The notes beneath the pieces were generated by a model that worked only from the letters and a program-made list of their open reading frames with translations, was not told where the DNA came from and searched no databases. DNA of 13,138 nucleotides. Source: Pseudomonadota bacterium. Lineage in GTDB: Bacteria > Myxococcota > Myxococcia > Myxococcales > Anaeromyxobacteraceae. The DNA is taken from NCBI GenBank assembly GCA_023419875.1, contig JAEZXM010000529.1, positions 1 through 13,138 of the forward strand, given 5' to 3'. Below, one piece after another: positions 8,754 through 13,138 of this stretch. Each line of letters opens with the position of its first letter. Within the stretch, counting starts at the first letter, position 1. Made by a program: the position numbers and the translations under genes.

Positions 8754-8789
8754 CCTGCTCGAAATGCAGGCACCCGGGCCACCCGGCCC
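8754..8789 (-). terminator. Two small adjacent hairpins in the phosphatase-kinase gap
   Basis: The 126-base gap between the phosphatase stop (8800) and the kinase start (8673) contains GGGCC/GGCCC arms with a 4-base loop (8776-8789) and CCTGC/GCAGG arms with a 7-base loop (8754-8770). They lie 11 and 30 bases past the phosphatase stop. No T-run follows on the minus strand. They could weaken read-through into the kinase gene, or be chance. I see no convincing promoter in the rest of this gap. Confidence 0.2.
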
Positions 8790-8799
8790 CCAATTCCCC

Positions 8800-10245
8800 C
8801 TACACCTCCACCTCCCGCACCGCCTCCGCCCGCAGCGGCCGCGCCTCGCCGAGCTTCCGCACGAGGAGCATCGTCACGTCGTCCTCCGGCTCGCCGGCGC
8901 GGAAGGCGGCGACCTCGTCGAAGAGCGCCGCGAGCGCGCTCTCGAGCGTCCGGCCCGCGATCCGCTCCAGCGCGGCGGCGAGGCGCTCCTGGCCGAAGAG
9001 CTCGCCCGCCGCGTTGGGTGCCTCGGTCACGCCGTCGGTGAAGAAGAGCGCGAGGTCGCCCGGTCCCATCGGCACGAAGTGGTCCTTCACGATCGGGCCG
9101 AGGTCCGGCGCGAGCCCGACCCAGCTCCCCTCGTTCTCCACGGTCTCGACGCCGTGTCCAAGGCGCCAGACGAGCACGTCCTGGTGCTTGCCGGCCAGCG
9201 TGAACCCGTCGGGCTCGAGCCGGACCACGTTGAGCGTCATGTACCGGCTCGAGCGCAGGCGCGAGATGTTCTGCCAGAGCACCCCGTTCACCTCCCGGAA
9301 CACCTGCGCGGGCGTTCGCGACGGGTCCTCGCGGACGAGCGACAGGATGCTGGTCTGGGTCATCATCATGACCAGCCCCGACTCGACCCCGTGTCCGGAC
9401 ACGTCGCCGATGGCGAGCCAGTGCCGGCCGTCGCCTGCGTCCACCACGTCGTAGTAGTCGCCGCCCACCTCCGCGGCGGGCACCATGCGCGCGGCGAGCT
9501 GGTAGGGCCCCGCGCGGCGGGCCTCGGGGAGGAGCGCGGTCTGGATCCGCTTCGCGACCTCCATCTCACCCCAGAGCGCGTCGCGCGCCGCCCGGAGCTC
9601 CGCCTGCGAGCGGCCGAGCGCCTCGTTCGCCCGGACCAGCGCGGTCCGGGCGGCGTACTCCTTGGCGAGGAGCTGGAACCGCACCTCCGCGGCGACGACC
9701 ACGAGGACCATGCCGGCGAGGAGGAAGAAGAGGTTGTTGAGCAGGGCCGCGGAGTGAAACCGCCCGCCGAAGCTCGCGTTCAGGACGACGTACAGGAGGA
9801 TGAGGAGCTGCGCGTTCAGGGCGGCGTGGAGCGGGCGCCAGGGCAGGAGCAGGATCGCCGCCATCACGACGAACAGGCCGGCGTAGTACCCGGAGTCGAA
9901 CCCGCCCAGCTCGACCGTCATCCAGGAGAGGACCCCTCCGGCGATGAGGGTGAAGAGGTATCCATGCAGGAACGAGAGCCGGCCGGGACGGGTGAGCCGG
10001 ACGAGGACGAGCTGGACCGCCAGCGCGCCGGTGAGCGCCGCGCGATACACGAGGAACCGCTCGAACACCTTCGCGGGCAGGGAGACGAAGTCGAGCAGCA
10101 GGAACAGCGGGACCACCAGCGCGCCCAGCATCGCGACCGTGCCGCACCACCGGTGGAGGAGCGCGTGATGGGCGCGCTCGAACCCCGGGGTGGCCGAGAG
10201 ATCGGCGACCTCCGCCTCAGCGGCCGAGGACCGCGACGCTGCCAT
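8800..10245 (-). CDS. Membrane-anchored SpoIIE/PP2C-type serine phosphatase (RsbU/SiaA-like role)
   Basis: Predicted 481-residue phosphatase that removes phosphate from a STAS-type switch protein, presumably the product of the gene just upstream. The N-terminal half has six hydrophobic segments (about 33-55, 62-85, 92-113, 120-137, 140-160, 165-190) that I cannot assign to a named sensor domain. A charged helical linker (191-240) ends in MEVAKRIQTALLP, typical of RsbU-like phosphatases. The PP2C domain carries the metal-binding acidic residues: Asp263 and Asp266 in GGDYYD, Asp281 in GDVSGHG, Asp404 in FFTDGVTEA and Asp455-Asp456 in EDDVTMLLV. The start at ATG 10245 overlaps the STAS gene by 29 bases, suggesting translational coupling; no strong ribosome site is visible and no later start is better. 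It has no HAMP domain, unlike P. aeruginosa SiaA. The phosphatase call is firm; substrate and stimulus are inferred. Confidence 0.93.
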   Translation of the reverse strand: MAASRSSAAEAEVADLSATPGFERAHHALLHRWCGTVAMLGALVVPLFLLLDFVSLPAKVFERFLVYRAALTGALAVQLVLVRLTRPGRLSFLHGYLFTLIAGGVLSWMTVELGGFDSGYYAGLFVVMAAILLLPWRPLHAALNAQLLILLYVVLNASFGGRFHSAALLNNLFFLLAGMVLVVVAAEVRFQLLAKEYAARTALVRANEALGRSQAELRAARDALWGEMEVAKRIQTALLPEARRAGPYQLAARMVPAAEVGGDYYDVVDAGDGRHWLAIGDVSGHGVESGLVMMMTQTSILSLVREDPSRTPAQVFREVNGVLWQNISRLRSSRYMTLNVVRLEPDGFTLAGKHQDVLVWRLGHGVETVENEGSWVGLAPDLGPIVKDHFVPMGPGDLALFFTDGVTEAPNAAGELFGQERLAAALERIAGRTLESALAALFDEVAAFRAGEPEDDVTMLLVRKLGEARPLRAEAVREVEV

Positions 10246-10600
10246 CGGAGGTCTCGAAGGTGCGCAGCGCGCTGAACGAGAGGGCCTGCCACTTCTTCGC
10301 CTGCGCGTACTCGAGGGCGATGACCACGCCCGCCTTCCGGGCCTGGTCGATGACCTTCACGATCGGCGTGAAGGTGGACGAGTTCATGAGCTCGAGCCTG
10401 GTGAAGTCCATCCGCAGCCGTGCCCCGGCCGTGCGGCAGGTCTCGACCAGCTCGGCGAGCAGCGGCCCGAGGAACCGCGCCGGGTCCCGCTCCACGCTCC
10501 GCCCGGACCACACGACGCGCAACTCGCCGGGGGCCGCGTGGGCCTCGAGGACCAGCTCGCCCTGCTGCCATCTTCGCGCCGCCTGAGACATCTGGATCAC
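10217..10600 (-). CDS. STAS-like switch protein (anti-sigma-antagonist or SiaC-like)
   Basis: Small soluble protein of 127 residues, probably the phosphorylated switch between the kinase-like gene upstream and the phosphatase downstream. The core RMDFTRLELMNSSTF (63-77) matches the STAS phosphorylation loop; Ser74 aligns with the phosphorylated serine of SpoIIAA (MDSSG), with Asn in place of Asp. The segment GRSVERDPARFLGPLL (33-48) recalls SiaC-type (DUF1987) proteins, which carry a GRSxPE-like stretch and an NSS/NTSS loop; this is pattern memory and not a search result. I chose GTG 10600: AGGCGG stands 5 bases upstream (10606-10611) and the GTG overlaps the TGA of the upstream gene by 4 bases. 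ATG 10591 is the alternative and gives 124 residues with a poorly spaced ribosome site. The gene overlaps the phosphatase by 29 bases. Confidence 0.85.
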   Translation of the reverse strand: MIQMSQAARRWQQGELVLEAHAAPGELRVVWSGRSVERDPARFLGPLLAELVETCRTAGARLRMDFTRLELMNSSTFTPIVKVIDQARKAGVVIALEYAQAKKWQALSFSALRTFETSDGSVAVLGR

Positions 10601-11079
10601 CCGTCCCGCCTGTACACCGCGGAGACCGCGAGAACTCCCGCGTCCACTCGATAATCGAGCGCGCACCGCCCTTCGTGTGCGATCCGCGCGAGCCCCAGCT
10701 CGCTCGCGCCCTCCACCTCCGAGCGGCCGGCCGCACGCTTCAGGCACTCGACCCACGCCTGATACGGATCCGAGGAGGCGCGGAGCTGCTCCACCGCGCC
10801 CTCGAGCGTGGCGAGGTGCGCGTCGTCCTCCGGGACGCGGCTCCGCACCTCGAGCGTCACGCCCTCCTCCTCCACGCGGAGCGAGAGCCGGATGGCCTCC
10901 GCCCCGTCGCCGCCGTACTTCACCGCGTTCTCGATCAGCTCCTGCGCCACCATCGAGAGCGCATCCGCCTCGTCCGCGGCGAGACCCGCGCCCGAGAGGA
11001 GCCCGTGGCACGCACCCCATCCCGCGCGGACCGAATCCCACTCCGGCGGGAGGCTCAGCTCGAGGACCTTGAGATCCAT
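10597..11079 (-). CDS. GHKL-fold ATP-binding protein, RsbW/SiaB-like switch kinase
   Basis: Small soluble protein of 160 residues, predicted to bind ATP and phosphorylate or hold the STAS-like partner encoded next. The N box is clear: QELIENAVKYGG, with Glu47 and Asn51 as the usual catalytic and Mg-binding positions. The expected G1 box (DxGxG) is absent: the strand VTLEVRSRVPEDDAHL runs where it should be. A weak G2-like element, ELGLARIAHEG, follows. This pattern, N box without a proper G1 box, is what I recall for SiaB-type (DUF6272) proteins rather than SpoIIAB/RsbW. ATG 11079 is chosen; GTG 11097 would add six residues (TSAAA-rich) and lies only about 9 bases from the likely transcription start. 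Neither has a Shine-Dalgarno. It is the first gene of the three-gene switching operon, downstream of a dyad-flanked promoter. Confidence 0.8.
   Translation of the reverse strand: MDLKVLELSLPPEWDSVRAGWGACHGLLSGAGLAADEADALSMVAQELIENAVKYGGDGAEAIRLSLRVEEEGVTLEVRSRVPEDDAHLATLEGAVEQLRASSDPYQAWVECLKRAAGRSEVEGASELGLARIAHEGRCALDYRVDAGVLAVSAVYRRDG
10606..10611 (-). promoter_or_regulatory. Ribosome binding site favouring the GTG start of the STAS-like gene
   Basis: AGGCGG on the minus strand, 5 bases before GTG 10600 and 14 before ATG 10591. Spacing and the GTGA start/stop overlap favour the GTG. Confidence 0.5.
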
Positions 11080-11100
11080 GGCGGCGGCGGACGTCACGCG

Positions 11101-11133
11101 CTGCGAACGGCGATTCTATGACGCCGAACGCAG
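11101..11133 (-). promoter_or_regulatory. Promoter -10 box of the switching operon inside a 33-base interrupted dyad
   Basis: The minus strand carries TAGAAT at 11118-11113 (5 of 6 to TATAAT), notable in such GC-rich DNA. It sits in the 9-base spacer of an inverted repeat: left arm CTGCG-AA-CGGCG (11101-11112), right arm CGCCG-AA-CGCAG (11122-11133), perfectly complementary except for the central AA/AA. The same bases also contain CGAACG as a direct repeat spaced 21 bases apart, about two helical turns. No good -35 is seen at 16-18 bases. The layout suggests a repressor site over the promoter, or an RNA hairpin at the 5' end if transcription begins farther upstream. The dyad is seen directly; function is inferred. 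Confidence 0.5.
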
Positions 11134-11159
11134 GCGCGGAACGGCCGAGCCCCCGATCG

Positions 11160-11171
11160 GCCGGCGCCGGC
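11160..11171. repeat. 12-base perfect palindrome in the divergent control region
   Basis: GCCGGCGCCGGC reads the same on both strands and adjoins an 8-base palindrome, CCGATCGG (11153-11160). It lies about 42 bases upstream of the minus-strand -10 box. GC-only palindromes are common by chance in this composition, so a regulatory role is uncertain. Confidence 0.4.
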
Positions 11172-11188
11172 ATCCGGACGATCCTCAC

Positions 11189-11216
11189 CTGAGGCCTGAG
11201 GCCTGAAGCTTGAGGC
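11189..11216. repeat. Four tandem heptamers (consensus CTGAGGC) upstream of xthA
   Basis: Four head-to-tail 7-base units fill this stretch. Units 1 and 2 match the consensus; unit 3 has A for G at position 5; unit 4 has T for C at position 1. The fourth unit supplies TTGAGG (11210-11215), a fair -35 match, 20 bases before the TATGCT -10 candidate. Copy-number change would add or remove 7 bases next to this promoter. Confidence 0.7.
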
Positions 11217-11235
11217 CCACCTCAGCCTCTCCGGG

Positions 11236-11241
11236 TATGCT
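11236..11241 (+). promoter_or_regulatory. Candidate -10 box of xthA, implying a leaderless message
   Basis: TATGCT lies 9 bases before the TTG start codon, so transcription would begin within a few bases of the start. No Shine-Dalgarno is visible upstream of the TTG, which agrees with leaderless translation. The partner TTGAGG (11210-11215) is 20 bases upstream, longer than the ideal 17. Confidence 0.35.
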
Positions 11242-11250
11242 CGCCCCGAT

Positions 11251-12003
11251 TTGAAGCTCGTCACCTGGAACGTGAACGGAATCCGCGCGCGCGAGGCGCA
11301 GGTCTACGAGCTCGTTGCGCGCGAGCGCCCCGACGTCGTGTGCCTGCAGGAGATCAAGGCCCCCGCGGCCAAGGTCCCCGGCTCGCTCGGCCCGCTCGCG
11401 GGCTTCGCCGGATACCACTGCATGTGGCACGGCGAGACCGGCTACTCGGGCGTCGCCCTCCACGTGCGCGCGGCGCTGGCGCCGGACGTACGGTTCGTGC
11501 ACCCGCCCTTCGACCACGAGACCCGGATCGCGACCGCCGAGGCGGCCGGGATCACCTTCGCCTCCGTGTACGTGCCCAACGGCGGGAAGGACCTCCCGGC
11601 GAAGCTGCGCTTCCTCGACGCGCTCGACGCCTGGGCGGCCGAGGCGCAGACCTCGGGGCGGACGCTGCTCCTCTGCGGCGATCTCAACGTCGCCCGCACC
11701 GACCTGGACGTGCACCCCAAGGAGCGCAAGGTCGGGGCGATCGGCCAGCTCCCGGAGGAGCGGGCGCTCCTCGAGCGGCTCCTGTCCCGCGGGCTCGTGG
11801 ACGTCGGCCGCGCCGTCGATCCCACGAACGAGGGCCTGTTCACCTGGTGGGCCCCGTGGCGCAACATGCGCCAGCGGAACATCGGATGGCGGATCGACTA
11901 CGTGGTCGCGAGCGAGGCGCTCGCCCGCCGCGTCTCGCGGTGCGCGGTGCTGGCCGAGTTCGGCACGAGCGACCACGCGCCCATCGTCGCGGAGCTCGCG
12001 TAA
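11251..12003 (+). CDS. xthA: Exodeoxyribonuclease III / AP endonuclease
   Basis: Predicted 250-residue base-excision repair enzyme that cuts at abasic sites and degrades DNA 3' to 5'. All exonuclease III family motifs are present: WNVNGIR with Asn7, LQEIK with Glu34, YVPNGG with Tyr107, GDLNVA with Asp144 and Asn146, WRIDYV with Asp216, and the C-terminal SDHAP with Asp241-His242. Length is close to the usual 250-270. The start is TTG at 11251, fixed by MKLVTWNVNGIR being the standard N-terminus; the upstream ATG at 11237 is out of frame. There is no Shine-Dalgarno, so initiation may be leaderless. The gene is divergent from the switching operon and probably monocistronic, with 166 bases to the next gene. 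Confidence 0.96.
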   Translation: MKLVTWNVNGIRAREAQVYELVARERPDVVCLQEIKAPAAKVPGSLGPLAGFAGYHCMWHGETGYSGVALHVRAALAPDVRFVHPPFDHETRIATAEAAGITFASVYVPNGGKDLPAKLRFLDALDAWAAEAQTSGRTLLLCGDLNVARTDLDVHPKERKVGAIGQLPEERALLERLLSRGLVDVGRAVDPTNEGLFTWWAPWRNMRQRNIGWRIDYVVASEALARRVSRCAVLAEFGTSDHAPIVAELA

Positions 12004-12038
12004 GGCGTGGACGCCGGCGTGCCGCGCTGCGTCGGATC

Positions 12039-12053
12039 GGGGCGGCGCGCCCC
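12039..12053 (+). terminator. Weak hairpin after xthA
   Basis: GGGGC/GCCCC arms with a 5-base loop lie 36 bases after the xthA stop. The nearest T-rich bases (CTTT) come about 15 bases later, so this does not fit a standard intrinsic terminator. It is the only stem-loop I see in the first half of this gap. Confidence 0.2.
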
Positions 12054-12084
12054 TCGTCGCCTGTTCCTTTACCCCGGGCTGGTC

Positions 12085-12093
12085 TGCTAGTTT
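12085..12093 (+). promoter_or_regulatory. Candidate extended -10 promoter of the acyl-CoA dehydrogenase gene
   Basis: TGC-TAGTTT resembles an extended -10 element (TGn followed by a hexamer starting TA and ending T). A TTTACC hexamer at 12068-12073 could be a -35 but is only 14 bases away. The element is 76 bases upstream of the ATG. Confidence 0.3.
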
Positions 12094-12107
12094 CGGCGCC
12101 CCTTCGA

Positions 12108-12130
12108 GACGTCCACCACGGTGGAACGTC
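12108..12130 (+). promoter_or_regulatory. 23-base operator-like dyad in the leader of the acyl-CoA dehydrogenase gene
   Basis: GACGT-CCACC pairs with GGTGG-A-ACGTC, ten matched positions with a single extra A on the right and two bases at the centre. It lies 14 bases downstream of the candidate -10 box, a typical place for a repressor site. Size and symmetry would suit a dimeric TetR-type repressor, a family that often controls fatty acid oxidation genes; no regulator gene is in the window. Confidence 0.45.
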
Positions 12131-12169
12131 CCCCGCGGCCCCCCGCGCGGAACCTGAGGTGAGAGCCCC

Positions 12170-13138
12170 ATGCCCCTCGTCGCGCTCAACGAGAAGTCCG
12201 ATTCCCTGCGCACCCTCCCCGGCGACGACGTCCGGCAGGTCATGTGGCGGTTCGCGGAACGCTACGACCTCCAGATGCTCGTGCAGTCCACGCGCGCCGT
12301 GGCCCGCGGCCCGGTGGCGCGCCTCGTGGCGGAGGGCGGGCGCAACGACCACGACTGGACGACCCGGAAGAACGAGCTGCTCGCGCACTACGACGCGTCC
12401 GGCATCACCGCCACCTTCATGGAGCCGGAGGAGGGCGGCTTCATCGCCGGCCCGAAGAACCTCGCCCTCTCGCTCACCGCCTTCGAGCTCGCCTGGGTCG
12501 ACGCGGGCGCGGCCACCGGCGCCCTCGCCGGCTTCCTCGGCCTCTCGCCCATCCACGAGCGCGGCACGCCGGAGCAGAACCGGAAGTACATGAGCCTCGC
12601 GGCGCCGGCGAAGCCGGGCGAAGATCGGAAGCCCTGGCGCGCCGCCTTCGCGCTCACCGAGCCCATCCCCTACGTGGGCGTCGACACCGGCATGCTCTCC
12701 GGGAAGCTCTCGATCAAGGAGTGGAAGGACGGCCAGGAGCCGGTGCTCCAGGTGGAGAAGCGCGGCCGCTTCATCACCAACATGGGGTTCGCGAACTTCA
12801 TCACCGCGGCCGTGGACTCGGCCGATCCCCGGATCAAGGGGAGCTGCCTCGTGGTCCTCGAGGAGGGCGACCCCGGCACCTTCGACCGCGGCACGCCGAC
12901 GAAGAAGCTCGTCCACCAGCTCTCCTCCACCACCGACCCGATCTTCAGCCTGACGATCCCCGCCTCCCGCATCGTCGGCGGCTACACGGTGAAGGACGGC
13001 GTCATCGTCCCGAACTACGCCCACTCGACGGTCATCGAGGCGGTGTTCCGCCGGACGCGGGTGCCGGTGGCGGTGATGACCGCCGCGAAGCTCCTCTCCG
13101 CGGTCGAGCCGGTGATCCGCTACCAGCGCGGCCGGTTC
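12170..13138 (+). CDS. Acyl-CoA dehydrogenase-family flavoprotein, N-terminal part, cut by window edge
   Basis: The first 323 residues of a probable FAD-dependent acyl-CoA dehydrogenase. Seen: an N-terminal helical region with MEPEEGGFIAGP near residues 84-95 and ELAWVDAGAATG near 105-116, resembling the family's PEEYGG and ELA..D signatures; HERGTPEQNRKYM; then ALTEP (Leu162 to Pro165), the usual entry into the middle beta domain; GRFITNMGFANF, the counterpart of the KxFITNG element; and a start of the C-terminal helical domain with FRRTRVPVAVMTAAKLLSA. The ATG at 12170 has GAGGTGAG at 12156-12163 ahead of it, well spaced. The normal GSD after LTEP is replaced by IPYVGVDTG, so substrate or even activity may differ. 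The C-terminal catalytic base region is outside the window. Family confidence is good; no specific substrate can be named. Confidence 0.85.
   Translation, partial: MPLVALNEKSDSLRTLPGDDVRQVMWRFAERYDLQMLVQSTRAVARGPVARLVAEGGRNDHDWTTRKNELLAHYDASGITATFMEPEEGGFIAGPKNLALSLTAFELAWVDAGAATGALAGFLGLSPIHERGTPEQNRKYMSLAAPAKPGEDRKPWRAAFALTEPIPYVGVDTGMLSGKLSIKEWKDGQEPVLQVEKRGRFITNMGFANFITAAVDSADPRIKGSCLVVLEEGDPGTFDRGTPTKKLVHQLSSTTDPIFSLTIPASRIVGGYTVKDGVIVPNYAHSTVIEAVFRRTRVPVAVMTAAKLLSAVEPVIRYQRGRF

Noticed and set aside
8674..8793. 40-codon N-terminal extension of the hybrid kinase frame
   Set aside because: It would put a hydrophilic basic segment before the first membrane helix and nearly reach the phosphatase stop; ATG 8673 gives the usual kinase topology.
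6991..10275. Plus-strand open frame of 1,094 codons opposite the kinase and phosphatase genes
   Set aside because: Same type of shadow; composition is Arg/His/Glu/Leu-rich and it spans two unrelated antisense genes and their gap.
10217..11079. Sigma-B type Rsb operon
   Set aside because: No sigma factor gene is adjacent and the ATP-binding protein lacks the G1 box expected of RsbW; left as partner-switching of uncertain output.
10601..11188. Long upstream extension of the STAS-like frame
   Set aside because: It runs through the whole ATP-binding gene in another frame; the product is Arg/Gly-rich until the STAS sequence begins at 10600.
11189..11216. CRISPR-like array
   Set aside because: The units are 7 bases, directly adjacent and without spacers; this is a simple tandem repeat.
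11185..12243. Minus-strand open frame of 352 codons opposite xthA
   Set aside because: Shadow of xthA; no motif and overlaps the divergent promoter.

Overview
The window is very GC-rich and densely packed. Codon use and gene content point to a delta-proteobacterial / Myxococcota-type genome, most like Anaeromyxobacter; this is an inference from style and not from a marker gene. I see six complete protein genes and two that run off the window edges. I see no rRNA, tRNA, CRISPR array or insertion sequence, and no gene-free stretch longer than about 210 bases.

Positions 1-6267 (minus strand) hold an envelope pair. A 1,876-residue lipoprotein of the bacterial alpha-2-macroglobulin family, with an intact CxEQ thioester motif, is followed 8 bases later by the start of a class A penicillin-binding protein of the PBP1C type, cut by the left edge. 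This pairing is well known in bacteria: the macroglobulin is thought to trap foreign proteases that enter the periplasm, and PBP1C to rebuild peptidoglycan after a breach.

Positions 6475-11079 (minus strand) hold signalling genes. In transcription order they are a small GHKL-type ATP-binding protein, a STAS-like protein overlapping it by 4 bases, a six-helix membrane-anchored SpoIIE/PP2C-type phosphatase overlapping the STAS gene by 29 bases, and then, after 126 bases, a hybrid histidine kinase (TM-CHASE3-TM-PAS-HisKA-HATPase-REC). The first three form a partner-switching module: kinase, phosphorylatable switch protein, phosphatase. Details of the two small proteins look more like the SiaB/SiaC type than the classical RsbW/RsbV type, and neither a sigma factor nor a diguanylate cyclase lies beside them, so the output is unknown. 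The hybrid kinase samples at lower GC than its neighbours and may have a separate history.

Positions 11080-11250 are a divergent control region. It has a 33-base interrupted dyad centred on a good minus-strand -10 box, a 12-base GC palindrome, and four tandem copies of a heptamer. To the right, on the plus strand, lie exonuclease III (xthA; TTG start, possibly leaderless) and the first 323 codons of an unusual acyl-CoA dehydrogenase-family protein, preceded by an operator-like dyad.

The most interesting items are the Sia-like switching module with no visible output, the dyad over its promoter, the heptamer array before xthA, and the paired tryptophan triplets near the presumed bait region of the macroglobulin.
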